The notes beneath the pieces were generated by a model that had not been told where the DNA came from, did not search any database, and saw nothing but the letters and a program-made list of their open reading frames with translations. Made by a program: the position numbers and the translations under genes. From Acidobacteria bacterium UBA7540 (GTDB lineage Bacteria; Acidobacteriota; Terriglobia; UBA7540), in contig DLMI01000143.1 of assembly GCA_002478145.1 (NCBI GenBank), positions 1 to 19,971 on the forward strand: a DNA stretch of 19,971 bases, given 5' to 3'. Positions 1-7,585 of this stretch are shown here, in pieces (the stretch's first letter is position 1; every line of letters begins with the position of its first letter).

Positions 1-2
1 AC

Positions 3-260
3 TGTATGACATCCCTTGAGTTTTCCATCTGCGCACCAGATCAGTTGCCGAAAGGTACCGTGCTTCCTGCCGCCAAGCCTTCGGGAAACGACCCCATCGC
101 AAACTACCTTTGGCATTTGAGCCAAGCTTACAAGAACAAACTGTACATCGTTCTCTATTCCACCAAGGGAGCTGGTCTGCTGCGGGAGACAGCGATCCTG
201 TATTGGATTCAAGAGGGGGATTCGTGGAAGTTGGCAGCCTTCAAAGGCACGAATTGGTAA
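3..260 (+). CDS. Hypothetical protein, C-terminal part or short ORF at window edge
   Basis: The frame is open to the left edge, so this may be only the 3' end of a longer gene. An ATG at 6 is available, but only five bases lie before it and no ribosome binding site can be judged. The visible 84 residues end in an alternating aromatic and polar stretch (AILYWIQEGDSWKLAAFKGTNW region) that resembles the last beta strands of a small alpha+beta or NTF2-like domain. I do not recognise the family. The gene converges with the nuclease gene, which ends 15 bp downstream, and there is no obvious terminator in the gap. Confidence 0.5.
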   Translation, partial: CMTSLEFSICAPDQLPKGTVLPAAKPSGNDPIANYLWHLSQAYKNKLYIVLYSTKGAGLLRETAILYWIQEGDSWKLAAFKGTNW

Positions 261-275
261 ATCCCCGCTATTCCC

Positions 276-1304
276 TCACTGACTGATGTGCCCGTCGCAT
301 GGGCGGTTAGCGGCCGCGTGGTAGCCCTTGTCCTGGGCTTCTTCTTGCGTCATGTACACGCCTTCCTTTGTCTTCCCGTACCACCGCGCCCCGGGGCAAT
401 GGTAAGTCCCGGAGTTCGTGTTGACCCAAACTCTTACATCGGGATTACCCCGTGTGGCGGCTGTTTGAGCCTTGGACTCGGGGTTTTGCCCATCTGCGTT
501 GAGCATCAGATTGGCATCCAACAGGTATGCCAGCCTGACTCCGGCCTTCTCCAACTGAAGCTCGATCACCGGTTCGGCCTGCCGCTCATACTCGGGTGTG
601 ATCGGAGATGGATTGTCATTGCTGAGGTCTCCGTAAGCAACCGTTTGAGCGAGTCGGTGACCCTCCATCACCCAATCCTCAATGCTACCCCTTTGCCATT
701 CAGCCCGGTCCTGGGGTGTTATCCGGCTCTCCAGCTCTGCCGCGAATGCCGCTGGATTGCCGTTGATGTGTTGGAGCAGGCCCGTGTCCCACACCCAATG
801 AAGGTTATCGGGATGACCATCAAAGATCACTTGACGCGTGTTACCGCCCTTGTCGTCGTTGTCTTCATCATGCAACGGCTGGTGCAAGTCGCCGACGAAA
901 TGAATCACGAATCTCAGGGCCTGCGCCTTGGCGTTTTTGTCTGCGTTCAGGTCCTTCAGGACGGCGAGGAATTGTTCCGTCTTGGCGATCACGCAATCAC
1001 CGTTAGGGCACTCGCGGGCCAAGTCGATCTTGGAATCCGCAAGGGGGATGTCGATGTAATGCCACGGGGCGGTCTCGCGGTGGCCGTTGCGGTAATCGTC
1101 CGCCCACACTGAGGCCTCTTCGGGACTCTCGGGCGCGAGTAGCTCCCGCATGCGAGTGGCGGTCTCCGGGTGCATGTAGTGCTCTGCGACAATCACTATG
1201 GTTTGATGGCCTTCACGACCCCAGGCGAAAGCCCCTTGCGGTGTCACCATGATAACCGCAAGGTAAGCCACCGAACGGCAGATTGTTGAGGCTCCAACAC
1301 GCAT
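276..1304 (-). CDS. Secreted S1/P1-type nuclease with C-terminal Cys-containing extension
   Basis: This is a zinc-dependent S1/P1 nuclease of 342 aa, a family that cleaves single-stranded DNA and RNA outside the cytoplasm. A signal peptide ends at AFA-27, so the mature protein begins with Trp28, the N-terminal tryptophan that binds zinc in this family. Other expected ligands are visible: His33 (WGREGH), Asp69 (WADD), His82 (WHYID), His135, Asp139 and His145 (HFVGDLHQPLH), then GGN at 153-155 and His169/Asp173 (LHWVWD). After the catalytic domain, residues about 289-336 form a compact tail with W, Y, HCPG and a terminal Cys, a small module I associate with bacterial secreted nucleases. The ATG follows directly on the stop codon of the upstream gene (1305-1307), so the two are probably co-transcribed. 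The long open frame on the opposite strand is a shadow. Confidence 0.93.
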   Translation of the reverse strand: MRVGASTICRSVAYLAVIMVTPQGAFAWGREGHQTIVIVAEHYMHPETATRMRELLAPESPEEASVWADDYRNGHRETAPWHYIDIPLADSKIDLARECPNGDCVIAKTEQFLAVLKDLNADKNAKAQALRFVIHFVGDLHQPLHDEDNDDKGGNTRQVIFDGHPDNLHWVWDTGLLQHINGNPAAFAAELESRITPQDRAEWQRGSIEDWVMEGHRLAQTVAYGDLSNDNPSPITPEYERQAEPVIELQLEKAGVRLAYLLDANLMLNADGQNPESKAQTAATRGNPDVRVWVNTNSGTYHCPGARWYGKTKEGVYMTQEEAQDKGYHAAANRPCDGHISQ

Positions 1305-1634
1305 CTAACTCTTCTCCACCGCTGGAACGGGGTTCTTCCTCAGATTCGCGCTTTCGAACCCGATGCCGCGTCCTGGAGTTTTGTTCGCCTTGCTTATGAC
1401 CAGACACTCGATGGGAGGAACATTCTCTTTCCACTTACGGCCGAGTGCCTGAAGCTCACGCCCCACCGCTCCAAGGACATGGTTGAGATTCAGAGGGTGC
1501 GGCATTTTCAATTCGCGGGCGAGTTGACCGTAGGTTACAGTGCGCCCCGCCTTCGCTCGTCCGACGAGCAGAGGTAGTGCTTGCTTGGCCCGCCTCTGGT
1601 ACAACCTTAGGCCGTCTCCAAAGCCTCTTTCCAT
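1305..1634 (-). CDS. Small MGMT-like/winged-helix protein, probably truncated at the C-terminus
   Basis: The protein has 109 aa from the preferred ATG at 1634, which has GGGAGG seven bases upstream. A longer frame starts at a TTG at 1658 but lacks such a site. The segment from ALPLLV through TVTYGQLARELKM and then NHVLGAVGRELQALG looks like the DNA-binding winged-helix part of O6-alkylguanine methyltransferase-like proteins, followed by PPIECLVISKANKTPGRGIGF. No alkyl-acceptor PCHR motif is present, so it is not a working methyltransferase. From memory, relatives continue well beyond the GIG(W/F) motif; here the frame ends 17 residues later in unrelated sequence and runs straight into the nuclease start, which suggests loss of the 3' end. 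A regulatory or repair-linked DNA-binding role is inference. Confidence 0.6.
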   Translation of the reverse strand: MERGFGDGLRLYQRRAKQALPLLVGRAKAGRTVTYGQLARELKMPHPLNLNHVLGAVGRELQALGRKWKENVPPIECLVISKANKTPGRGIGFESANLRKNPVPAVEKS

Positions 1635-1673
1635 AAACATGCCTCCCGGTCTAGGCAAGAAACGCTAAGGCAG

Positions 1674-1820
1674 ATGGATGTTCTCAAACCACTCGGTATT
1701 TCGGTCGACACCGCTAGCCACCAATTGTCTGTGAAAAACGAAGTGTGGGAAGCGTTCAAGACGCTCGCCGCGATCGGGATTCTGGTGGTCGGTGGTGTTA
1801 AGTTGCTTGAACCGAAGTGA
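1674..1820 (+). CDS. Possible 48-aa single-span small membrane protein
   Basis: An ATG-initiated frame of 48 codons encodes a polar N-terminal half (MDVLKPLGISVDT...) and a hydrophobic C-terminal segment (TLAAIGILVVGGVKLL) ending in a basic tail, compatible with one membrane span. Upstream there is only a weak AAGG three bases before the ATG. It lies between two minus-strand genes, starting 39 bp before the MGMT-like gene in divergent orientation, and its last 23 bp overlap the 3' end of the next gene. It may be a real small protein, or the C-terminal relic of a larger one. Confidence 0.35.
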   Translation: MDVLKPLGISVDTASHQLSVKNEVWEAFKTLAAIGILVVGGVKLLEPK

Positions 1821-2127
1821 GCGAGGGACCGATTTCCCGTGCGTCGCGAAACCAATAATAGTGTTCTCTATCCTGCAGAATTTCGACGATTTCAGAGTTG
1901 CCTTGCTGTTCCGCTGCCTGTATGAATTTACTATAGCCCTTTTTGGTTAGTAAGTAGCGTCCGCCAGGCATAGGGATCGCTTCTTCTTTGGACACCATTT
2001 GATCTAAGTCGAATGGCAGGAGTTTTTCTAGAATGTCTACCAATTCTTCGTCTAGTTTGTATATTGCCGTGCCATTCCCTTTTTGCTGGCGATATTCCCA
2101 GAAAAGACAATTCTGATTATTTTTCAT
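1798..2127 (-). CDS. Hypothetical 109-aa protein, AT-rich
   Basis: The family is not recognised. The product is a soluble 109-aa protein with a Lys/Glu-rich helical middle (LDEELVDILEKLLPFDLDQMVSKEEA), a GGRYLLTKKGYSKF segment that could be a beta hairpin and helix, and an aromatic stretch EHYYWF near the end. The ATG at 2127 has GGGGG about four bases upstream. Base composition is clearly more AT-rich than the neighbouring genes, which suggests recent acquisition. It starts about 370 bp from the end of hamB and reads in the same direction, but the repeat-bearing gap argues against a shared operon. Confidence 0.6.
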   Translation of the reverse strand: MKNNQNCLFWEYRQQKGNGTAIYKLDEELVDILEKLLPFDLDQMVSKEEAIPMPGGRYLLTKKGYSKFIQAAEQQGNSEIVEILQDREHYYWFRDAREIGPSLTSVQAT

Positions 2128-2423
2128 AGTGCCCCCAAATTAGAGAGTTTTAACCAAGCGATTTTTCAACCGTTATGCTACCGTCCCTTACAGCATCCTG
2201 TACATCAGCCGCTTTCCCTCGTCCAACTTGATTGCGACCTCTGACTATACGTGATCATAGACTAGCAGTGACTACGCAACCACGAAATGCCGGGCTCAAA
2301 GTGTGGGTGGTATAGACCACCTGGCACGGTGTGGCCTCCTAGTGAAACTTCAATCCGACAAGGCTACCGCCCTGCGAATCTGAGACTAATACACCTCTTT
2401 TTGCCAAGATGCGCCCGCTCGAA
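2128..2423. other. Intergenic region without a convincing gene
   Basis: This stretch separates the 109-aa gene from the Hachiman module. No codon-like open frame stands out; a plus-strand frame beginning at 2287 has no recognisable protein character. A short hairpin with a 6-bp stem and ATAG loop lies at 2306-2321 (GGTGGT / ACCACC), downstream of hamB, without a T-tract. The right end runs into the imperfect direct repeat. Confidence 0.5.
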
Positions 2424-2486
2424 GATGGTTCCATCCCCTCCGCCTGGGCGGGATCACAGTGTCCCCGCTTTTCCCGGTGTAAGTAC
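2424..2486 (+). repeat. Imperfect direct repeat, left copy (flanks Hachiman module)
   Basis: This 63-bp segment matches 7231-7293 in the same orientation at roughly three quarters identity with small gaps. Two blocks are exact: TCCCCTCCGC, and the 14-mer CCCGCTTTTCCCGG at 2464-2477 (second copy 7269-7282). It lies 12 bp beyond the stop codon of hamB. Internal GC-rich half-palindromes (CCGCC/GGCGG) could form a short hairpin. It may be a remnant of a mobile-element end or of a dispersed extragenic repeat. Confidence 0.7.
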
Positions 2487-2497
2487 TGTGTATAAAC

Positions 2498-5400
2498 CTA
2501 TGGCCGTTGGTGTGCCAAGTACGGATGGCCCGTGACCCAGCGTCGCTGCACATTCAGTGTGAATTCATACTGTTCTGCCGTGGAACGAAGTGCTTCAAAA
2601 ACCGGGCCTTCTGCCACCGCGTACCCCGCCTTATCAATCCACGTCCAGCGTCCATTTAAGAGGATGGGCGTCACATACATTTCCTCATATAGATAATCGC
2701 CCACATTTCGTGTCAATCTCACGCGTTGGTCGAATTCCGGGCTTTGCGGGCGAGCATCCTCTCGGGGTCTATTACCTTGTGCCCACTCCCGGATTGCTCT
2801 CGGATCAAGCAAATCATTAGGCACGGTTCCAGCAGGTCTTGAGGCGTAGTACTCTTGGGCTTCGCGCTCTGCCTCAGGTCGCGTTTTCGCGTCGCCGCGA
2901 GCAAGCAGGAATGCCGCAACCGGCTCCAGCGTTCCCCAAGTGAACAGCTCCTTGAGCCAGAAGGCAATCCATGGCAATCCGGCGCGTGGCCAATCGTCAA
3001 TTTCGAGAGGCATTATAGGATCGTTTTCATTCTCGTTGAGAACAACAGCAATCAGACCGCCCAGCCCCCAAGCGCTGCGATAAGCGAAGTTTTTGGACAC
3101 ATAGTCAAACCACACCGTAATCTGCTTCGGCGTCGGCTGCTCATCAAGTGTTTGCTTGCACAGCCACCATCTAAGCAGCCTGGGCCAATCGGTAAAATTC
3201 TTTTTCGATCCCAGTTTCGTGCTCAATCGGAATGAAGGTACTTGGCTCAGCCGAGCGATAACATCGGCGACAAAAGTGAATCGTTGCTCGGATGACCACC
3301 GGCCGTACTCAGCGCCCGCAGTAAGCTGCTCGACCATCGCCGGAGCTTGTTCCAGCAGGATGCTTGCAGATCGCGGCGTCAGGCTCGTCTTGTAAATCCG
3401 CCCCCGCTCTTGAGGGTCCGGATAAAGCCTCGGGATAGCACGGCCTCGACCGAGCCAGATTGCACTCAATCGCGCTTCCTGAACCGCCGAAGCATGCGCG
3501 TATGTTGCGCGCCAAATTCGGCTCAGTTCTGCTTCGAGATCGGCACCTTCGAGCGGTGAATTCCCCAGTTGCTCGACTTCGCGTAGCGCGCACAGTAAGA
3601 AGTAATCCAGCGCATCCAGGTTACGGATCGCAGCACTATCCGGCGAGGAACTCACGCCTGTTTCTTCGAGCCACCGCTCAAACCCAGCTTGTGTTCCCCG
3701 TGGACTCAAATCCCGCCATGTGGACTCAATGGCCCTCAAAAGTGCAATAAGCGCGCTAGCCGCGGAATCCTCCGCACGCTCCGTACTACCTGTAGATACC
3801 TCAAGCTCATCCCGAAGCTCTTCGTAGCCCCTCCGTTGGCGATAGCTTGCAGCATCTTCCGAAAGCACGATGAGCGCGTGTCCTTCTGTGGCGACCCCTG
3901 GCCGGCCAGCCCGACCAATCAAATTAGAAAACTCCTGCAGATCAAAGCGGGTCTGGCCGCGATAAATACTGGGCATCAGAATGTAGTTCACCGGGATGTT
4001 TACGCCTTCTGATAAAGTCGACGTGGCAATGATGACGCGCACCGTTCCCTTATCAATCAGGCGCTTCAGGCGTCGACCAACGGGCGCCGGCAACTTACCA
4101 TGATGGACCGCTATTCCTCGGGCCAATAATCTGTATTCGAACGACTCTTGGGAAAAGTAATCCGCCATAGACGCGAGACAGTCGGCCAGTAAAGCATCAT
4201 CTGTCGCGGCTTCAAAATAGGCAGGAATGTTATTCGGCCGCCATTGATCCAGAATGTCTAGGCAAGCCTCAGTGAATACGTCTATTTTTTGAGCGATTGA
4301 TATCAGGACGGTCGGTCTAGTTCCTCCGGTTCTTTCTGAAGCGAGATTCAAAGCGGCCCAGAGTGTGGGGGCGCGCATTCTCACTTCCGGCTGGTTCCTC
4401 GAGCCTAGTCGCTCGGGCATCCTAGGGAATGGCTCAGCCACATAGGGAGATGATGTCGTCCTGCCCTCCCGGAATTTGAGCGACTGGCCGTTCATCAGGT
4501 CGTAATGAATCGTAAAGGAGCCCTGAGCGCTCACCTCCAAACGACCCAGCATTTGACGGGTACTGCGGTGACGGGATTCCGTTGGTGTGGCTTCCTCGTC
4601 GCCAGAAATCCACCGAGCCAATGACGGAGCGGCGGCGGCCGCTACAGCCGATAAGGCTATCGTACGAAAGGAGTACCGTTCACGAGCTAAGTTAAGACGC
4701 GTTCCCAAAAGTTCGAGACGGTACGGCCTGCTTGCTCCTTCCTGCAGCGCCTCCGGTTCTGGCTTGCCATAATTCACTGTGTGGGCTTCGTCGATGATGA
4801 CGAGCCTGACGCGATTAAGAAACAGGATGCCCAGGAAGCGCAGCAGAGCATCGGCTTTCTCGAATGTGCATATCAAGATCGTTGGCTGATCCTGAGATAT
4901 CCAGGCGTCCGTAGGTCCCCAGTCCGTACCCCCATACAGGCCCGTAACAACGATCTTTTGCGCTGATATCCCACGGAGATCTTGATCAAGGCGTTCTTCA
5001 ACCTCTGCTGCCAGCGCACGAGACGGCACTAGGTAAAGCACAAGATTTCCTGTGCGCCATTCCTCCAGTCCTTCAGTCACGTTGGGATTGGGTTCGAAAA
5101 GCGCAGGGATTATTCCCAGCGTGGCCACCGTCGTCTTACCCGATCCAGTCGGGGTGCATAAAGCAAACGATTGCCCCTCGCGTAACCGCGATATTCCGGC
5201 CGCCTGCGCGGGCCAAACCAGTGCTCTTCTATTGGAGAACTGTGCCCTGGCAAATTGGGTGAGCGCGTCGGCGGTGTCCCTAGATGCCTCGTCCTGCATT
5301 TCCGAGATCCTCCGCCACAACGACATCTCGACATAGTTACGGGCAACAGCACCAACCAGCCTCGCGAGAATAGCTGAATAGGAATCCCGACTATGAAGAA

Positions 5401-6043
5401 AGCCATCGGCCAGCCGATCCAGTTTGTTCATTGCCCTCGCGACCATGTCATCCTTGCCGAAGCGCAAGTATCCAGAAATCGTGCCGATACACCTAATTAC
5501 ATGCTGAATAGCTGTGGCCGAAAACTCAATTCCGCTATCCGTAGTCCCCGGTGTACCCGCCAATTCTTGTTGCCAGTATTCAACAGTTGCTCTTAAGACT
5601 GCGGGGAAGTCCGCGCGCAAGAATCCGGCCAAGATGTCTGATGCGGGGTCTTCGACCGGCAGCTCCTTAAGCTCTCCAAGAGCCATGGCGGGATAACCAG
5701 CGAGTTGATAGGCAGCGGCAGAGAGCAGATGCAGAGGGGATCCCTCCGGCCTCAGGTCGGCCCTCGATAACCACTCTAGAATCTCGGCGGCACGTTTCAC
5801 GCTATTTTGCCAAGATCCGTTTGCTTCATTATTAGTACGTACAAGAAAAGCGTATTGAATCAGGAGAAACGCCTCTTCCTGCGCCCTAGCGATGTCTGAC
5901 GGAGTGAAGCTTACGAGTCCGTCGCGCCCCATCTGCCTGCGCATGCTTTGGCTATAGAGTTTGGCCTGCGCTTCAGTCAGGGCCGTTCTGGCATGCCCAT
6001 CCTGATACTCTCTCGCAATGCGGATTGACTCAGGTGTCGGCAT
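2498..6043 (-). CDS. hamB: Hachiman defence helicase HamB
   Basis: This is a 1181-aa superfamily 2, Ski2-like helicase forming the motor and sensor half of the Hachiman anti-phage system. Motif I is TPTGSGKT at 297-304, motif Ia LVPSRALAAEV near 338, motif II DEAH at 418-421, motif III SAVAA near 465, motif V TSTLSEGVNIP near 674 and motif VI GRAGRPG at 710-716. About 290 helical residues precede the motor and about 450 follow it, as expected for HamB rather than for a housekeeping helicase. Known Hachiman biology is that HamB holds HamA in check, senses DNA ends or damage, and releases HamA's DNase activity. The ATG at 6043 lies four bases after the hamA stop, so the two are translated from one mRNA. 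No frameshift or lost motif is visible. Confidence 0.93.
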   Translation of the reverse strand: MPTPESIRIAREYQDGHARTALTEAQAKLYSQSMRRQMGRDGLVSFTPSDIARAQEEAFLLIQYAFLVRTNNEANGSWQNSVKRAAEILEWLSRADLRPEGSPLHLLSAAAYQLAGYPAMALGELKELPVEDPASDILAGFLRADFPAVLRATVEYWQQELAGTPGTTDSGIEFSATAIQHVIRCIGTISGYLRFGKDDMVARAMNKLDRLADGFLHSRDSYSAILARLVGAVARNYVEMSLWRRISEMQDEASRDTADALTQFARAQFSNRRALVWPAQAAGISRLREGQSFALCTPTGSGKTTVATLGIIPALFEPNPNVTEGLEEWRTGNLVLYLVPSRALAAEVEERLDQDLRGISAQKIVVTGLYGGTDWGPTDAWISQDQPTILICTFEKADALLRFLGILFLNRVRLVIIDEAHTVNYGKPEPEALQEGASRPYRLELLGTRLNLARERYSFRTIALSAVAAAAAPSLARWISGDEEATPTESRHRSTRQMLGRLEVSAQGSFTIHYDLMNGQSLKFREGRTTSSPYVAEPFPRMPERLGSRNQPEVRMRAPTLWAALNLASERTGGTRPTVLISIAQKIDVFTEACLDILDQWRPNNIPAYFEAATDDALLADCLASMADYFSQESFEYRLLARGIAVHHGKLPAPVGRRLKRLIDKGTVRVIIATSTLSEGVNIPVNYILMPSIYRGQTRFDLQEFSNLIGRAGRPGVATEGHALIVLSEDAASYRQRRGYEELRDELEVSTGSTERAEDSAASALIALLRAIESTWRDLSPRGTQAGFERWLEETGVSSSPDSAAIRNLDALDYFLLCALREVEQLGNSPLEGADLEAELSRIWRATYAHASAVQEARLSAIWLGRGRAIPRLYPDPQERGRIYKTSLTPRSASILLEQAPAMVEQLTAGAEYGRWSSEQRFTFVADVIARLSQVPSFRLSTKLGSKKNFTDWPRLLRWWLCKQTLDEQPTPKQITVWFDYVSKNFAYRSAWGLGGLIAVVLNENENDPIMPLEIDDWPRAGLPWIAFWLKELFTWGTLEPVAAFLLARGDAKTRPEAEREAQEYYASRPAGTVPNDLLDPRAIREWAQGNRPREDARPQSPEFDQRVRLTRNVGDYLYEEMYVTPILLNGRWTWIDKAGYAVAEGPVFEALRSTAEQYEFTLNVQRRWVTGHPYLAHQRP

Positions 6044-6047
6044 ATTG

Positions 6048-6956
6048 CTACGTCCGGTATATCCGGTCCACTAGTCCATTCAGGTCATTGACCTGATACT
6101 CAAGCCCGACCAGTTGTCGATTCAGCGTGTAGGCACTATTAGCCGCCGTCGGAGACATCCAGCTCGTTCTGTCTCTCGCTCGGGGCCGGTCACCGCAGAC
6201 GTAAATTACGCCATCGTATCGGGCGACCCGCCGGCCCCCCGATGCCCGGTATTTTATGAGAGCTTCCTGCCATGCCTGCGCTTCCGGAGTGTGGTAGTGG
6301 TTCAGCAATTCGACCAGCTCGCGGATGCTGTCGGGAATAGACGGACCGGCATTCAGCTTGCTGTGTGCTTCATTCAGTTTGTCGGATCGATGGTTGACGA
6401 GACACTTGGCTTCGAGTGTCAACACATGAGTTATGGAGTTTGAGGTGTCCTTCACGAAAGCGATGGCATCGTCACCGGTTCTTCCCGGTCGTTGCTCCCC
6501 GATTGCATCCGGGTCGTGACTGTGCCCGTCTCTCAGCCGTTGATTAATGCGTTCGAGATGCTGGAACTCGACATCGTGAAATCTAAACAAGAGAGCAGGC
6601 ACCTGCCAATCATCTCTGCCATGGATGTCCCAGTGTTCCACGGCCAACGCCGCGAAACTTTCCCCTAGATATCCTTGCAAAGTTATTCGATGCAACATGC
6701 CGGGATAGTTGACTGCCGGATCTAATTCAGGACCAGTGAAGGGTGATAGTTGATCTTCAAAACCGCTTCGAAGGCGTGTCCGGGCATCCTCCAATGCCTC
6801 CTGAAAATACGCGTGAAGCTCTGTGCTCACTGTGTCGCGCATCGAACCATCTTCGCGCCAAAGGCGCAGGTGGTAAGATCCATTCCGCCCCATCCTCGGC
6901 TGCTCGACGAGCCAAGCGTGCAAGACGGCGCGATTAATTCGGCAAGATCGGAGCAT
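6048..6956 (-). CDS. hamA: Hachiman defence nuclease HamA (DUF1837)
   Basis: This 302-aa protein matches the DUF1837/HamA family, the effector nuclease of Hachiman. The PD-(D/E)XK-like core is visible: Glu99 in YLGESFA, an acidic GDDAIAF at 161-167, and Glu182-x-Lys184 in LTLEAKCLV. The C-terminal part (from about 205) is helical and contains the conserved-looking RYDGVIYVCGD strand. All catalytic positions seem intact. It is the promoter-proximal gene, four bases before hamB. The ATG at 6956 is the only start available before an in-frame stop at 6987-6989; no strong ribosome binding site precedes it. In cells, uncontrolled HamA degrades DNA, so expression with HamB is expected to be tightly linked. 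Confidence 0.92.
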   Translation of the reverse strand: MLRSCRINRAVLHAWLVEQPRMGRNGSYHLRLWREDGSMRDTVSTELHAYFQEALEDARTRLRSGFEDQLSPFTGPELDPAVNYPGMLHRITLQGYLGESFAALAVEHWDIHGRDDWQVPALLFRFHDVEFQHLERINQRLRDGHSHDPDAIGEQRPGRTGDDAIAFVKDTSNSITHVLTLEAKCLVNHRSDKLNEAHSKLNAGPSIPDSIRELVELLNHYHTPEAQAWQEALIKYRASGGRRVARYDGVIYVCGDRPRARDRTSWMSPTAANSAYTLNRQLVGLEYQVNDLNGLVDRIYRT

Positions 6957-7230
6957 GGGCGGGTTCCAGCTTGTTCGGGAAAGGGATCATGAACCTGAAT
7001 TTGCCCCCCTGTAAGCTTCAGGATACGCTCAAGCGCCCTCTGCCTCAAGGCTTGCCATTGACTTATCGTCTGGTCAGCATAACCCCGCGAATCTAGCGTT
7101 TGCCTAAAGTTATAGCGACCGCGTCCTCTCCGGTTAGAAAGACCTCTTCAGTCGGTGTCTTCAGAATTTGCAGAAAGCGACTCGGAACGGCCATACATGC
7201 CCCCCGCCAGTGGTGAGCGATCAAGCTGCG
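6957..7230. other. hamA upstream region with a decayed coding-like stretch
   Basis: This gap must hold the hamA promoter; no clear -10/-35 pair was found. On the minus strand, about 6960-7125, one frame reads like protein (RYNFRQTLDSRGYADQTISQ, then a segment ending ERILKLTGGQIQ) but has no good start and merges into an out-of-frame overlap with hamA. A second minus-strand frame near 7093-7194 encodes a 33-residue peptide (MAVPSRFLQILKTPTEEVFL...). Together they look like a remnant of a lost gene rather than a working one. Confidence 0.4.
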
Positions 7231-7293
7231 GATGGCTTCGTCCCCTCCGCCGGGGTAGGAGCAGGTATCCCGCTTTTCCCGGCGCAAGGACCT
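7231..7293 (+). repeat. Imperfect direct repeat, right copy (flanks Hachiman module)
   Basis: This is the second copy of the roughly 63-bp repeat found at 2424-2486, in the same orientation, including the exact 14-mer at 7269-7282. It lies about 275 bp upstream of hamA and directly beside the IS481-like end at 7309. The two copies enclose about 4.75 kb that contains only hamAB and its upstream region. Confidence 0.7.
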
Positions 7294-7342
7294 CTTGCCC
7301 GACCCGAAACATAGGTAACAGATTGTACCGGACACATAGGTA

Positions 7343-7376
7343 ACATCTCCCGCTGGTTATAACCAGCGGGAGATGT
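7343..7376. repeat. Perfect 34-bp palindrome inside the IS481 remnant
   Basis: The half-site ACATCTCCCGCTGGTTA is followed directly by its exact reverse complement, giving 17 paired bases with no spacer. It lies between the doubled terminal motif and the transposase start codon at 7382. As RNA it would form a strong hairpin just before the transposase start; as DNA it could extrude as a cruciform or bind a dimeric protein. A role in blocking read-through transcription into the transposase is a reasonable inference. Confidence 0.85.
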
Positions 7377-7381
7377 GGAAA

Positions 7382-7486
7382 ATGCCTTGGAAGGAGTGTT
7401 CGGTGATGGATGAAAGACTGCGTTTTGTGGCGCGACTGCTGGAAGGCGAAGAGACCCGCACGGTGTGGATACCAAGTTATTGGTAG
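7382..7486 (+). pseudogene. Truncated IS481-family transposase (N-terminal 34 codons)
   Basis: The encoded peptide starts MPWKECSVMDERLRFVARLL and then leaves the family pattern at about codon 24, ending at a TAG. The helix-turn-helix remainder and the whole DDE catalytic domain are absent, so no activity is possible. The next 100 bp to the caspase-like gene contain nothing recognisable. Confidence 0.7.
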
Positions 7487-7585
7487 CTGATAGTTTTGCC
7501 GTGTTTGAACCGAGCCTAAGTTTCCTTAAGTATTCTTATCACTCTACAGCGCACAGCGAGCGAACGCGGTCACTGTGATTGAAGG

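Larger units (their letters stand above)
7309..7486 (+). mobile_element. Left-end fragment of an IS481-family insertion sequence
   Basis: The fragment begins with two exact copies of ACATAGGTAACA (7309-7320 and 7334-7345), 25 bp apart, typical of IS481-type terminal repeats and transposase binding sites. A perfect palindrome follows, then a frame starting at 7382 with MPWKECSVMDERLRFVARLL, the recognisable N-terminus of IS481-family transposases. The frame stops after 34 codons at 7484-7486, and homology seems to end near 7455; a full element is about 1 kb. No right end was found in the window, so the copy is a non-autonomous remnant. Confidence 0.75.

Noticed and set aside
288..1112. 274-codon plus-strand open frame opposite the S1/P1 nuclease
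   Set aside because: The minus strand encodes all zinc-ligand motifs of the nuclease; the plus frame is a shadow.
2306..2321. 6-bp-stem hairpin downstream of hamB as a terminator
   Set aside because: The stem is short, there is no T-tract on the minus strand, and it lies almost 180 bp past the stop codon.
7093..7335. 80-codon minus-strand frame through the IS end and the right repeat
   Set aside because: Most of it translates terminal repeat and dispersed-repeat DNA; only its last 33 codons could be relic coding sequence.
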